DNA of 64,000 nucleotides from assembly GCA_038363925.1 (NCBI GenBank), contig JAQQWL010000015.1, forward strand, positions 372,001 through 436,000, written 5' to 3'. The stretch comes from Apiospora phragmitis (lineage: Eukaryota; Ascomycota; Sordariomycetes; Amphisphaeriales; Apiosporaceae). The notes under the pieces are model-generated. The model did no database searches. It was not told where the DNA came from and saw only the letters and a list, made by a program, of their open reading frames with translations. The position numbers and the translations under genes were made by a program. Shown one piece after another: positions 21,539 to 33,944 of the stretch (position 1 is its first letter; each line of letters opens with the position of its first letter).

Positions 21539-24500
21539 CTTTCGGGAATGCATGGCCCTGTCGGGGAAGAGAGCCGCTGCGGTGATGACCCGGCCCTGTT
21601 TGCCGGGGCTTGAAAGGGGTAGAAAGCAGCTGGAATCTTGCCGCATACTTACGGCAGTCCATATTCTCGGAACAGAGTCTGGTGCTTCTGGGCAGGTGAG
21701 ATACCCGTCCAGGGTGTGATACAGAAAGTCGTCGACAGCGGCCATGAACAGGCGACAATCAAGCACCTCATGCCTGCAGCCCACTCAGCACTACATAGTC
21801 CGAGATGCCACCAGCCGCCGCTGAGGTAGAAGTTAGAGCTGGGGTCAACACAAGCAGTCGCGAATCGGGGAGACGGACTGCCAGGTTCCTACAGCAGGCC
21901 TCAGCCGGGCATGAGCCGGCCCCGTCGCGGACACTCTGCTCGGCGCGCATCAGTGCTGGGGCGACCTAGCTAGGGCGCACCCCCAGATCTGACGTGACTA
22001 TATGCACAGTTCAATGTATGCAATGCATTGCAGCGATTGCAGCAGAGTCGCCCGAGCCGTGGTACTGACGAGGGAAGCCCTGCAGTGAAATAGTCCCGAG
22101 TGCACGAAGGTCAGAATGCAACTGGTTGATTACAGCTGCAGACTACTAATCAGACATAGCGCAGATCGCTGAGCTGTGCCCTGAGTCTCTCTCTCTCGTT
22201 GGCGGATAGGCCTGTCGCCGTCGCCGTCGGCACGACCTGGAAAACTCGGTGGTAGGACCTCCAAGCACCAATTCGTCACGTCCTCTACGTACTCACGCTC
22301 ACGCTGTCGAAACTCGAATGAGCTTATCAGCCGAGAGCGCAGGCTTCGAATGCGTCCGAAGCCAACTCTCAATTTCGCGACGTGGGAAACGGATACACAG
22401 TTGTCGTGCAAAACTCTACTCCTGGAGAAGCAAAAGCGCAACGATTGAGCCATCAGACGCGACGCATGCCCGCCACGAAGTCGAGGCAGCGGAAGGGAGG
22501 AGTGAAGATGTTAAGTGCCGTGTGCCTGTAGATATGCAGTAGACTCGCAGGCGAAAGGCATTATCACAATCTTTACTTTGTCGTTGTGGGCCACTCACTC
22601 CCTGGTTGATGTCCCTCGCGAGAATTGCATCATTGACTTGTCCGATTGACAAATAAGCAACGTCCCAATGCTTTCGTCTGTTCTTGGTATGCCACTTTCG
22701 GCACTCTGTCTGATATTTTTCTAGAACCATCTGATCTATCTGACTTTACACTCAAAGTTCCGTTCTGATATTCTTCATGTTGGTTTTACCAGGAGCAGTG
22801 CTATGCGACAGCCAGTTTCAATGCATTCTCTTGGGGGTTCGGGTTACGGCAATTAGGCTTGGCAGATATTTTCACACACGCAACGCAAGACTGTCCATGT
22901 TAAACTTGAGGTTGGTGGCAGTGCTCAACGCAACAGCGGCCGTTTTCTCGTACCCAGGCCGATCGAGATGCACGACACACGAGATACACGAGGTACAAGG
23001 GCATTGTTGACAATTGATCTCTTTTTTCTTTTCTTTTACGATTTCCCCCTGAATAACGGTTGCGCAGAAAACCTTGGCGGGCTTTGAGCATGCAGCCTCT
23101 AGCTAGTACGTACCTACAGAATACTTCCAGATCAATTGATGCTCTCCAACCAGGCGGCCTGAGCCTGAGCCTGAGCCCCTGCGACGCTAATCCGCCTGGA
23201 ACCTGCCGAACCGAACCCCAAACTCGATGCATGCTGGATGCTGGGATTACGACGACACGGGAAGAAAAGAAGCCTCAACTCTCCAACTCTCCAGAACCGC
23301 ATCGACAACTTCCCTACCCCGGACCCGTTTGTTTTCTGGTCTCTGTAGTGTTACCGAGGGCCCAGTTCCGACATTTGCTCTGGCCTCTGCGCTTCTGCAC
23401 AAATTCGTGGTAATATCCTGCCATGCTCGTGACGTGTAGCCCGTGGTTCTGATGGGGTAACTATTACCCCCATTTTACATGATCGCAAGGGTGAGCAGAC
23501 ACTTAGCGACCACGAGGCCACTCGGTTTGACGCCAACAGCCCCAACTTCGCTGTAGCAAACAGTTCCAACCCGCCTCTGACCGCAGTGGAAATCTCCCCG
23601 TGGCAGAACCCGTGGCTCCCCATGGAATATGGCGGACTATACTATTACCAAATTTTACCAAATCTTAGCGAATCTAAATGCGCTGGCTGCTCCACGATGG
23701 ATTGCAATTTACTAATATGAGCTGAGTTCCATGGATCAATCTTTAATCGCGGGGAAGGTGGATGCCAGGGGATACGGGGGATGCTGGGGATGCCAATACT
23801 GGGGGATGAAATCTCTTCGCCAGAGCTATCTCCTAATGATCTCCTAATGAACCGTATGGGGGAGGCCCAGAACAGTTAGAAGCGCCATGCCAAGTTGCTT
23901 CCCCGGATTACGGCTTGGGGAAACCCTTTTGGCATGGTTTCTCCATCAATGATGTTATCACGAGGCGAAGCCCAATTGCCTCAGGTAATGGTCTAGGGCT
24001 CTGGGCAGTCTCGCCTGATTGACCACCTTCGTTTCGGTCCCCATCCGCGTAGATCAGCGGGCTTCCCAATTGAGAAAAGGGACAGCTAGGTTTGCAGCTT
24101 CATTGTTGGTGGCCTGGGGGCATGAGCAGGAGGCGGTAAAAGAAACTTATCCATAGGCCGCTCTCGATCGTCGGCCAGCGCACCCCAGGAAGTCGCTTGA
24201 TCCAAATATTCCTGGGCTGCGGGAGGGAAAAGCCGTTAATGTTGCACTACCGAGTCCCGACTTCGATAGACCCCTGATTAAATTAGGAAGGGGGAAAAAA
24301 GCATTCTCGTCCTGTACGACCAGCTCCAACAGAATAAGTCAAGGCAACAACAAAAAAAGGGCCATTCTGAGAGCCGGTTCCGCAAGCCGCGTGTAGGTAA
24401 GGTAGGTAATTTAGAGTGCTCTGACATGCAATTGACACGAGACATCTATCTGGAAAGTAAACACGTACCTAACAATCTACAGAATTTAGACCGAGGCCAC

Positions 24501-25060
24501 CAAAAGCTCCGCGGGTGTTGACACCACCGGACACACTAAAACATCCGCCGAAAGGCCGTGGGAAATGCCTTGCTTGAGGCGTATCAGAAACAACAAAAAC
24601 CTCACGATGCTGCAAGTTTGGAGAGCGTCGCAATCAGCAGTGGAGCACCACCTTGGATCCTCGGGTTAGGATGAACAGTGAGCCTCGAATAACCGGTACC
24701 GCTGTGGGTGTGCCATGTACTGCGGCGACCTGCCAGCCAGGATGCACATGCCCCTTACGAGTTAGTGTCTTGGATGACTGGCAGCGGCGCTAGCACGCTA
24801 AAGGCATCAAATGGATCGGCCTTCATGTACGACGATCAGGTACCGTGCCTCCGGGCCAATAGCAAACTTGCCCGCCATACTCGAACAGCCCTGGGGCTAC
24901 CTGGAATTTCTATTTGGTAATGACAGCAAAGCTCATGATCGCTAGAGTCATGGACCTTGTCAAATACCTCAGGTCGAATGTATTTCTCTCTCTCCTTGGA
25001 TCAGGATGAGGTCAATGGAATCGCACGCCATTGCGCTGTACGCAGTCCCAACGAGCGCAG
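21539..25060. other. 3.5-kb gene-free region
   Basis: No ORF matches a known family and none is long on either strand. Simple-sequence elements include CT runs near 22185-22195, a (CTGAGC)3-type repeat near 23160-23178, an exact 11-bp tandem duplication at 23828-23849, and AT-rich patches near 23640-23720. It could contain distal regulatory DNA for the glutamate dehydrogenase gene or unrecognised noncoding RNA. The sequence alone does not show either. Confidence 0.5.
23828..23849. repeat. 11-bp perfect tandem duplication
   Basis: The unit ATCTCCTAATG occurs twice head to tail in the gene-free region. Confidence 0.9.
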
Positions 25061-25070
25061 TATATAAGAG
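25061..25070 (+). promoter_or_regulatory. Candidate TATA element upstream of NAD-GDH
   Basis: TATATAAGAG is followed by about 1.2 kb without a convincing coding gene, much of it pyrimidine-rich (25130-25700), ending at the GDH start. If used, the mRNA would have a very long leader. A second TATA-like element, TATAAAG, lies at about 26153-26159, only 100 bp before the ATG, and may be the main one. Confidence 0.4.
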
Positions 25071-26260
25071 GCCCCTAATGCCCGTCCGTCTGGCCCATTG
25101 CCGTCTGGTTGGTATCACGACCTCACCCCCAAGCACCAATTACCTAGTTCCAGGGGACAGACTTTCCCGTTATCTTTTAGCTGTTTCTTTTTCATCTTTC
25201 AGCTGGGAAGGCTTCCTTATCTCATCGGGTTCGCCTTGATCTCCAAGCCTGTCATCAGCCCAAGCTTCCGGTCTTGGCTGTGCAAACCCTCCATCTCCCG
25301 CCCTAGAGCTGATAGCATCATTTCGACGTACCTCACCCCCTTATTCGCCCTCGCAATTGTAGCAGACACCCGCTGCGGATTCGCTTCCTCCAGCTTACTC
25401 GTGTCCTTATCCCCAATCTCTCGTGAACGCGGGAGTGAAATCCTCGTGTTCTTGTGGTGGATATCGCTTTTGTCGAACCTTTCGATTCCCCCCTCAAAAC
25501 CTTCCGACCTCTACAAGCCAGGGTACAACACTTGCCCCTCCAAAACTAACATCGTCATAACCAACCCCCCAAAAAACACATCTTGCGTCCAACGCAACTC
25601 TCCTCCACAAAACCGCCGACGCTCTCGCTGCGGCAACCATACCTTGTTTCCTCACTCATTCGCAAACATTCCAACGGATTTCAGTGACCGCTAGTCAAGG
25701 GTCACAGCAGCCAGCTAGCCCGGTAAGTTTGCTTTTTGATTAGAGGTCCTGTCTTGCCTTATCTCTCGTACCGAGCCACGATCACACGAGTCGAGCGGTG
25801 AAGCGGACGCTACTCTCCCAGTCGACCGGGTCGCCGAGATAACATTCACGGTGCCACCCAAGCGGCTTATCTCGTGCCAGTGATTGCCCCGTCAGCCCAG
25901 CGCCCAGCCCAGCCCAGCCCCTACGTCCAACAAATGCCCGCTAGTGCCTGCAATTGTTTATGTACCTTTGGCAACTCGGGTATCGCAGGCATTGCCCTCT
26001 CCCTTGCCCAACTTTGGTTGCCGCCAACGATGCACCGGAAGCCCCTGAAGCTTGAATAGCACCATCTGCCGCAATGACACGATCTGCAGATCTCTGTTAT
26101 GGCTGCAGTCTAGCCCATGCCCACGGCCCTGGCCAAATCCCCGGCCTTTGGGGTATAAAGTCTTTGGCGCCGTCGTCTCCAGAGAGGCTGCTCACTTCCC
26201 TGCAGTCTGATCTGAAACTCTCATTCGCTCTTTGCCTCTTCAGCAGCACAACTCCCAAGG
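25071..26260 (+). other. Probable 5' leader/promoter of NAD-GDH
   Basis: The DNA is CT-rich with many short ORFs (one of 198 codons at 25098-25694 rich in Ser, Pro and Phe) that look like chance frames through pyrimidine tracts. A short CCCAG-rich repeat lies near 25895-25920. No independent gene is supported. Confidence 0.5.
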
Positions 26261-29200
26261 ATGTTGAGCCTTCAGACAGCTGACCTGCCATTAGACAGGT
26301 TTCCAGAGTACGCCGAATCACCTGAAGCTGCCAAATCGCCCAACATGACGGTCAACGGCCCCATCAACAAGCTGGTACAGCAGCTCCAGGGAGGGACGGA
26401 GCCGAGCCGAACTCCCTCGCCGCAGCCCACACACTTCTCGGTTCCCCAAACTAACGGCAACGGACACCGGGTCCTGCGATCTGCTACCGTCGGATACATC
26501 GCGCCGGAATTCAAGGGAAAGGCAGAACAGAAGCAGCAAGGTAGGTCGACGCTGTCCTTGCGTCCCTACAATCCCCGCTAACTCAAACAAGTGAAGGAGA
26601 CTCTGTTCAAGGAGGCATGGATCCCCGAGCGTCTTGTAGACGCTCAAATCGAGTGGTTCTACAGCTCTCTCGGTATCGACGATGTCTACTTCCAACTGGA
26701 AAGCCCCGAGGTCATCGCGACTCACATTACTTCGCTGTATGCTGCCAAGGTGGCCGCGCACAACCACCCTAACAAGCAAGAAGAGATCCGCCTCGACATG
26801 GAGGCTTCAGACCACGCAATTTACATCGACACGAGTGAGCCGGGTAAGACGGCGACTTCGGGTCCCCGCTATGAGCAGAGACTGGAGGCCAAATACCTGG
26901 ACCATGTCGGCACCAAGCGTTTCCGAGTCGAGACTTTCCGATCTCCGGGAACCTTGTCCGAGTCTCCCGACTCCAAGGCATCGTTGCGGTGCTACTTTGT
27001 CTACCAATGCCAATTCGTAGACTCGAATCCCCCTCCCGATGAGACCAGGCTCGAGGTCATTGCAGACCGCATGTTCATGACCAAGGCGACTAAGAACACC
27101 AAGCTCATCTACCAAGACATCATCACCCTGGCGGTGAACAGGACCGGCCCGGTCATCGAGGTGTTCGATATCGAAGATTCCCCGGAGAAGCGTCTTGTCG
27201 TGGCGTTCCGCTCCCGCACGGCGAGGGGTATGTTCAGTGCTCTGAGCGATCTCTACCACTACTATGGTGTCACAAGTACGAGGAAGTACGTGGAGCAATT
27301 CTCAAACGGTATTACCGTCATGAAGTATCTACTTGAAGCCGGCACCTGCCACGACTACCGAGTCGGTGGCACCGCCGCTTGAGCAGTCCATCCACCAGAT
27401 CACCAAGGAGATTTCTCTGCTGTACTGCATTCCCCAGAACAAGCTGCACGATCTTTTCGCCCATGGCGAGTTGAGTCTCCAAGAAGCCATCTATGGCCAC
27501 TGTGTTTGGGTTTTCGTCCAACACTTCCTCAACCGACTGGGTTCCGAATACGTCTCGCTTACTCAAGCGCTGGATCCCAAGAACAACGTCCATGCCGGCA
27601 TTCTCTCCAAGCTCAAGCGCAGGTTGCGTAGCGAGACGTTCACTCCGGACTACATTCTGGAAATCATCACAGCATACCCGGCTCTCGTCCGCACCCTCTA
27701 TGCGCAATTCGCCAGCGTCCACTTGAGTGCCGGTGCCGGATTCGAGAAGCACTTCGTTGCACCCACCCCTGCCGTTGAAGTTCTTTCCGACGCTAGGATG
27801 AAGGAGAAGATCAGCCGCGAGGTCGCGAACGAGCACGACGAGATGGTGATGACTGCGTTTAGAATATTCAACAACGCCATCTTGAAGACCAACTACTACA
27901 CGCCTACCAAGGTGGCCCTCAGTTTCCGTCTGGACCCCGCATTCCTCCCGGAGATCGAGTACCCCAAGCGCCTGTACGGTATGTTCCTCGTTATCTCTGG
28001 CGAGTCTCGCGGATTCCATTTGCGGTTCCGAGACGTCGCTCGTGGTGGCATTCGAATTGTCAAGTCGCGTTCCAAGGAAGCCTATGCCATAAACGCGAGA
28101 AACCTTTTCGACGAGAACTACGGTCTAGCGAGCACGCAGCAGCGTAAGAACAAGGATATTCCCGAAGGTGGATCCAAGGGTGTAATCCTATTGGACCCCA
28201 AACAGCAGGACAAGGCGCAAGAGGCATTCGAGAAGTACATCGACTCGATTCTTGACCTTCTCCTTCCCGCCCAGACCCCGGGCATCAAGAACCCCATCGT
28301 CGACCTGTACAGGAAGGAAGAGATCATCTTCATGGGTCCGGATGAAAACACAGCCGACCTCGTCAACTGGGCCACAGAACATGCCCGCGCGCGTGGGGCG
28401 CCTTGGTGGAAGTCCTTCTTCACTGGCAAGTCGCCTAAGCTTGGTGGCATTCCTCACGATCACTACGGAATGACCACGCTCTCTGTTCGAGAGTATGTCA
28501 AGGGCATCTACCGCAAGAAGAACCTCGACCCTGCGACGGTCAAGAAGATGCAGACGGGCGGCCCAGATGGTGATTTGGGAAGCAACGAGATTCTGCTCAG
28601 CAACGAGAGCTACACGTCCATCGTCGATGGCTCCGGTGTTCTCGTGGACCCCAATGGAATCGACAAGGAGGAGCTCATCCGCCTCGCCAAGAAGCGCGCG
28701 ATGATTGGGGAATTCGACGTCTCGAAGCTTTCCAAGGACGGATACCGTGTCCTCTGCGAGGATAGCAACCTGACGCTACCTACCGGCGAGGTGATCAGCA
28801 ACGGCACCGCGTTCCGAAACACATACCACCTTCGCGACAGCGGGTTCACAGACTGCTTCGTCCCCTGTGGTGGTCGACCCGAGTCTATTGACCTTGTCTC
28901 TGTCGGCAAGCTCATCAAGGACGGAAAGTCGACTATCCCCTACATTGTGGAAGGTGCCAACCTGTTCATTACCCAGGACGCCAAGCTGCACTTGGAGGAA
29001 GCTGGCTGCATCTTGTTCAAGGATGCGTCTGCGAACAAGGGTGGTGTCACGTCGTCCTCCTTGGAAGTCCTGGCTTCCTTGAGTTTCGACGACGAGGGTT
29101 TCGTCACGCACATGTGCCACGACGCCAGGGGCCAAGCTCCTGAGTTCTACAAGGCGTATGTCAAATCGGTCCAAGAGACCATCTGCAATAACGCACATCT

Positions 29201-29611
29201 CGAGTTCGAGGCGATCTGGCGGGAACATGAGCAGACGGGAACTCCTCGCTCCATCCTCTCGGATCAGCTCTCGGAAGCCATCACCAAGCTCGACGAGGAG
29301 CTTCAGAAGTCTGATCTGTGGGAGAACGAGAAGATTCGTCGCTCCGTTCTGGCAGACGCCCTCCCTAAGCTCCTCCTTGATCAAATCGGCCTGGATCTGA
29401 TCATTGAGCGTGTCCCCAATGCGTACTTGCGGGCCATCTTCGGAAGTTACCTTGCATCCCGATTCGTCTACGAGTTCGGGGCCAGCCCATCGCAATTCGC
29501 CTTCTATGACTTGTAAGTTTTATCCTATCCAACACTCATTCAATGCCGTCCAATCATATATACTAACAGCTGAGCAGTATGGCGAAGAGAATGGCCAAGA
29601 TGGAACAGTAG
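26261..29611 (+). CDS. gdh2: NAD-specific glutamate dehydrogenase, one frame break
   Basis: The large fungal NAD-GDH oxidises glutamate to 2-oxoglutarate, ammonium and NADH, the catabolic route for glutamate nitrogen. Exons are 26261-26540, 26592-29512 and 29578-29611, with introns GTAGGT...AACAAG (51 nt) and GTAAGT...GAGCAG (65 nt). An in-frame ATG at 26345 is an alternative start. N-terminal landmarks are LRSATVGYIAPEFKGK and KEAWIPERLVD. The catalytic core shows GFHLRFRDVARGGIR, PEGGSKGV (catalytic Lys region), GPDGDLGSNEI and FVPCGGRP. The C-terminus is AFYDFMAKRM. At 27322-27325 one extra A shifts frame between GITVM and SIYLKPAPA. Both sides are fully conserved, so an assembly indel is much more likely than loss of the gene. 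Confidence 0.92.
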
Positions 29612-30764
29612 CGGCCCAGTTGTGTGGCGAAACGATATTCATCCTTGTTCTTAGTTGGGCAGCATGTCGCCAGATGGTGGCGTATCTCGGCTCTAAGCTC
29701 GTGTTTACAGCATTTGCAGGCGAAACGGTGTCTAAAATTATGCGTCTTGCTTTTTGAGTTCTTGGCGCGCGTATCGTTGTATTCGAACATATAGAGGAAG
29801 AGGATGAGGTCATTTCCCGGTGTTGTTCAGCAGCACAGAAGATTTGAAACTGGTCTCCTTTGAGCATACATATATAGAGAGAGGTGGTAGAGATGGCAAA
29901 CTAATTGCCCGACAAGGACTAGGTTCTAAATGGTTACACTGATGTTTCTGTTATTCTGCTGGGTTGCCTTCAGCGTCGACACAAGTGAGCAAATATGGTG
30001 TTCTAATTCAGCTAATCGCTTCTTGTATTCACTCGAATAACATTGTGGCCCAGTGCTACCAGATCGTTGGAGGAGTCTGCGCCGGACTGGGAAGGTTTGG
30101 TTTGATAGCTGACCTATCAGGCTCTCGTATATGCGCCTAGCCCGGCCAGCGCGCCAGGTTACCTACATGACGTTTTACCCTACTTACTGAAAGGAGAAAT
30201 AAGTGTGTAACAAGCACACGTGACACCCGAGGCGGCTCATTTCTTGTTGATCGTTCCGCAGCGACACCTCCCAAGACACAATCAATATTTCCCGCGTACA
30301 TAGTGTGGTTTCTTCCATTGATTGATGTCACGCCGAATCGAAACGGCACGGAATGACCACCAATAACAACACGAAGAAGCATCAATGTAGGAGCGAGTAA
30401 TGGAGAGAACAGATGCCCCGCCCGTGCCTGCACCCCGCAGTAGTTCTGGAATCTCCCGCCTCCCACTTCTGCATCAAGACCATCCGCCCCCCTGCAAATA
30501 CTCCGAAAAGAGGGGAGGACCGTATGGCTCTGGATCGGATTCTGATCATGACAACCCCCAGTCCACGACCAAGAACGATACGGGAGGAAAGAACGTTGCA
30601 CTGCAGCCGAGTGCACATGCATCTCGCGCTGCGCATCCCTGGTTCATCCCGTCCACGGCCTGGGTATTTAGGACGAAGCGGCCACTCTTTCTACTCGCTG
30701 CTCTCACTTGTTCCGGTTGGTGAGCCCGTATTCTCTTGTTGGTTGGTTTTATTCTTTGCCCAGC
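29612..30764. other. Intergenic between NAD-GDH and the GH78-like gene
   Basis: The first part is the 3' flank of NAD-GDH and the rest the promoter side of the GH78-like gene. Short overlapping ORFs near 30400-30760 have no family signature. No clear TATA element is seen. Confidence 0.5.
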
Positions 30765-33115
30765 ATGCTGAGCCGGCTGTATTTCATAGTAGCATGGACC
30801 CTATTCAATGTCTGGATCTCGTGCCACTCCGCATCGGCCGACGATGACCCTAGCTGGCACAAGTACGTGCGCGCGCCGTCAAGCCGCTTCATTACCCCCA
30901 AGGCGGTTCTCACTGGTTACACTGTCGGCAATGTTACTAATGTCGAGGGTCTGGTTACTGGCGAGAGCGTCGCGCATCTGACGCGCGCGCGCAACGCGTC
31001 CAGCGACGATGTTCCCACCATCGTCCTCGACTTTGGCCAGGATGTGGTAGGCTTGTTGAGAATCGCCTTCGCCGGCTCCGAGGGTTTCGACAGAGGCTAT
31101 CCGGGGCTGAGGCTCATCTTTTCGGAGACGAAGGAGTTCCTCACAGACAGGAGCGACTTTACGAGATCGGATCATGGGGAGAATGTATGTTTTCTGCACA
31201 CCCCTGGTCTTTCGCAGTCGGTGATTGACCTATATGCCAGGACCTTAGGATTGTCAATGGTTCGGATCAAGTAAGGGCCGCTGAACTCCTTGCTGCATCC
31301 CACAGATCGCTAAACTTGAATGACTAGATTGCGGTGAAGTCCAAGCCATACGAGTGGCTCAATCAATGGGGCTGCGAGCACGATGGGCAAGTCTGTTCGG
31401 ATGGGCTGCATGGGTTCCGATACGTGAAGATTGTGATGGATGCGCTGCCCAAGGATGCACCCCATACCACTTCCTATGGCCATGTCGCAATCTCTTCTGT
31501 GAGCCTGGAATGGTCAGGGTATCTGGGGACGCCGGACACGTATACCGGTTGGTTCGAGTGCTCCGATGCGAATTTGACACAATGGTGGTACAACGCCGCG
31601 TACACCACCGAGATGTGTACTGATGTCTTCCGCGTCAATGACACAGAGCCTCGCCATGCTGCAAGCGAGTCCCTTATTGGAAAGATGGTCATCCACGATG
31701 GCCCGAAACGAGATCGCGATCCCTACATGGGCGACTTGGCCGTATCGGCGCTTACCAGCTACTTGACGCATGACATCGGAGAGGCCGCTCGGAACGTCAT
31801 GGAAGATTTGGCCCAGCACCAGCGGAGCGACGGATGGATCCCGCCAGCTAGCATGTGAGCATCGCTCTCTTTCTATCCCTCCCAAGCTTGCATTTTAATA
31901 TTGACAGCAACAACTACACTCTGAATCTGTTCGACTATCCCCTGTGGTGGGTGTCATGCAGCTGGGACTACGTGCTTTATACGGGGAATGTTTCTTATAT
32001 TGAAGCCTATTACCCAACATTACTAAAGGTATTGGATGCGTATTATCCAGCGAACATTGACAAGTCTACTTCCCTGCTTCTTCGGCCTGTTGACTATGGC
32101 GACTACGCTTTTATCCCCAGAGAGGGCTCTGCAGCTTACTACAGCGCGCTGTATGTATTAGCACTGGACCGCGCCGCTGAGCTCGCATCCATCCTAAACA
32201 GACCTGACGATGCGTCCCGATGGCGTAACCGCTCCGCCACAGTCTCCAAGTCTTTCGTCGACGTGCTCTGGGACCCTACCGTCAAGGCCTTCTTCGACCG
32301 TAATTGCAAGGGAAATGGCTGTGCAGCCCACGCCCAGGACGGAAACAGCCTTGCCATTCTTGCGGGCATCGTGCCATTGTCCTCCAACACCTCGTCCGCC
32401 GCTAGCGACATCCTGGATTACCTCGACAAGGCGCTCCATCAGCGCTATGGCAACACTTTCTATGATGCGGGCGGCAACGGCCTCAGACCCGGGTATTCGC
32501 ATCTCGTCTACCCATTCATCTCATACTTCGAGATAGCGGCGCGGTTCCGTGTTGGCAAGACGGACTCGGCGCTCAATCAGGTGCGCCGCATGTACGGCTG
32601 GATGGCATCACAAGACCCAGGAGTCACATTCTGGGAGGGCATTGGGGCGAGCGGAGAGCCGTACGAGGCCGATTTCACCAGTATGGCGCACGGCTGGAGC
32701 ACAGGTATTGTTCCGTTGTGCATGAACTACGTGCTCAGGCATTACGCCGGCGACGCCCGGGTTCCTCACCTGGGGCGTGAAGCCAGTCGTAGGCGACTTG
32801 ACGTGGGCCAAGGGGCAGGTCCTAACGGCGAGAGGCCCAATGCAGGTTAGCTGGTCGTTCGACGTCGAGGAGGATCGTGTTCATGTCGACGTGGATGCTC
32901 CAGCAGGCACGACAGGGACGGTCAGCGTGCCGAGTGCGGGTACCGATGACGGAAGCGGAGGACGACAGACGGAGATTGTGCTGGATGGGCAAGTGGTCTA
33001 CGGCGGCGGAGCTAAGGTCATGACCAACGGTGTGACGCACCGAGATGAAGAGGGGCTCATTATTGTCAAAGTCCAGGGTGGCATGAGACACGTTCTCGAG
33101 TTCCGGAAGGTGTAA
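30765..33115 (+). CDS. Secreted GH78-type alpha-L-rhamnosidase-like protein, one frame break
   Basis: The enzyme would remove terminal L-rhamnose from plant glycosides or polysaccharides outside the cell. Start 30765 gives a signal peptide ending near ASA (residue 25). Exons are 30765-31184, 31241-31270, 31328-31854 and 31908-33115, all GT-AG with matching phases. The six-helix barrel region shows EMCTDVFRVNDTEPRHAAS, MGDLAVSALTSYL, NLFDYPLWWVSCSWDYVLYTGN, GAGNGL-like GGNGLRPGYSHLVYP and EADFTSMAHGWSTG. The C-terminal beta domain (FLTWGVKPVVGDLTWAKGQ) follows in a frame displaced by one base; an extra C near 32737-32741 explains it. Otherwise the reading is conserved, so I favour an assembly indel. 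Which Glu acts as catalyst cannot be assigned by eye. Related GH families with the same fold are alternatives. Confidence 0.78.
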
Positions 33116-33944
33116 GTAACTTCATGGTGCATACCTTGATGTGTTGGATTAATGTGGAATTATCATGGGGGGTTCACCCTCCTACCGCTATTGCTGCCTC
33201 GCCTCATTCACAGTTTCGGGCATTGTGAGTGATCAACCGGTCGCTACTTAGTCAAGCAACCTCTACGATGCTGTCGATTTCGGGACAGATCTGGGCCATA
33301 CTTTTATATGGCCTGCCTTCGTCGTCGTTCTCCCCACTTCGGTGCCGATTGGAAACCCGGTCCGAAAGCAAAAGGGGAATGGCTATTAAATCCGTCAGAT
33401 TCGTGGCCGACTCGAGCTTGCAGGCATGAGCCCTATATTTCTATACACCGCCGATATGGAACGGAGCAGCCGTCTCGGCAGCGACATTTTGCGTGGTATG
33501 AGCGGATCCCGCTCCGCTTTGACCCTTTGGCGGTGCCCATTTGGCAATTGCCCCTAACTATGTAGCCGAAAGTTGCAGGGGCTTGAGGGGCCAGTAAGCA
33601 GCTAATTCAGTTTCTGTGCTTAGCGGCATCGTCAGAAGCCTATTCTTAAATTTTATGGAGTCGTTGGGAGCGGCACAGCTATGCCTGTCATTTCCCACGC
33701 GCCCGCTGACCGCAAGGAGCGAGCGACGTTCCTTTTTCCGAATCGAGTCGGCTGGCGATGTCTCGGAGTTTGGCTTATATTGCTTGGGAGGGGTTATTAT
33801 CTGTAATTACCGGTCTCTGTTTCTTTTTCTTATTTTCTCCTTTTCTATATTTCATTTTTTGGGTTTCTCCCTTCTAGCTAGAGTCTCGGGGGCGCTCGAA
33901 TCTTGGAGTGCTGGAGAGTTGGAATCTTTCGGTTTTGTTCGGCA
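33116..33944. other. Intergenic, no gene seen
   Basis: Short frames only. It contains the 3' flank of the GH78-like gene and a T-rich tract (33800-33860) that probably lies in the promoter or leader of the next gene. Confidence 0.5.

Noticed and set aside
25098..25694. 198-codon frame upstream of NAD-GDH as a gene
   Set aside because: It reads through pyrimidine-rich DNA, has Ser/Pro/Phe-rich low-complexity content and no domain. It fits a leader or promoter better.
28776..29495. 239-codon minus frame opposite NAD-GDH
   Set aside because: It is antisense to a highly conserved catalytic exon and has no independent signature.
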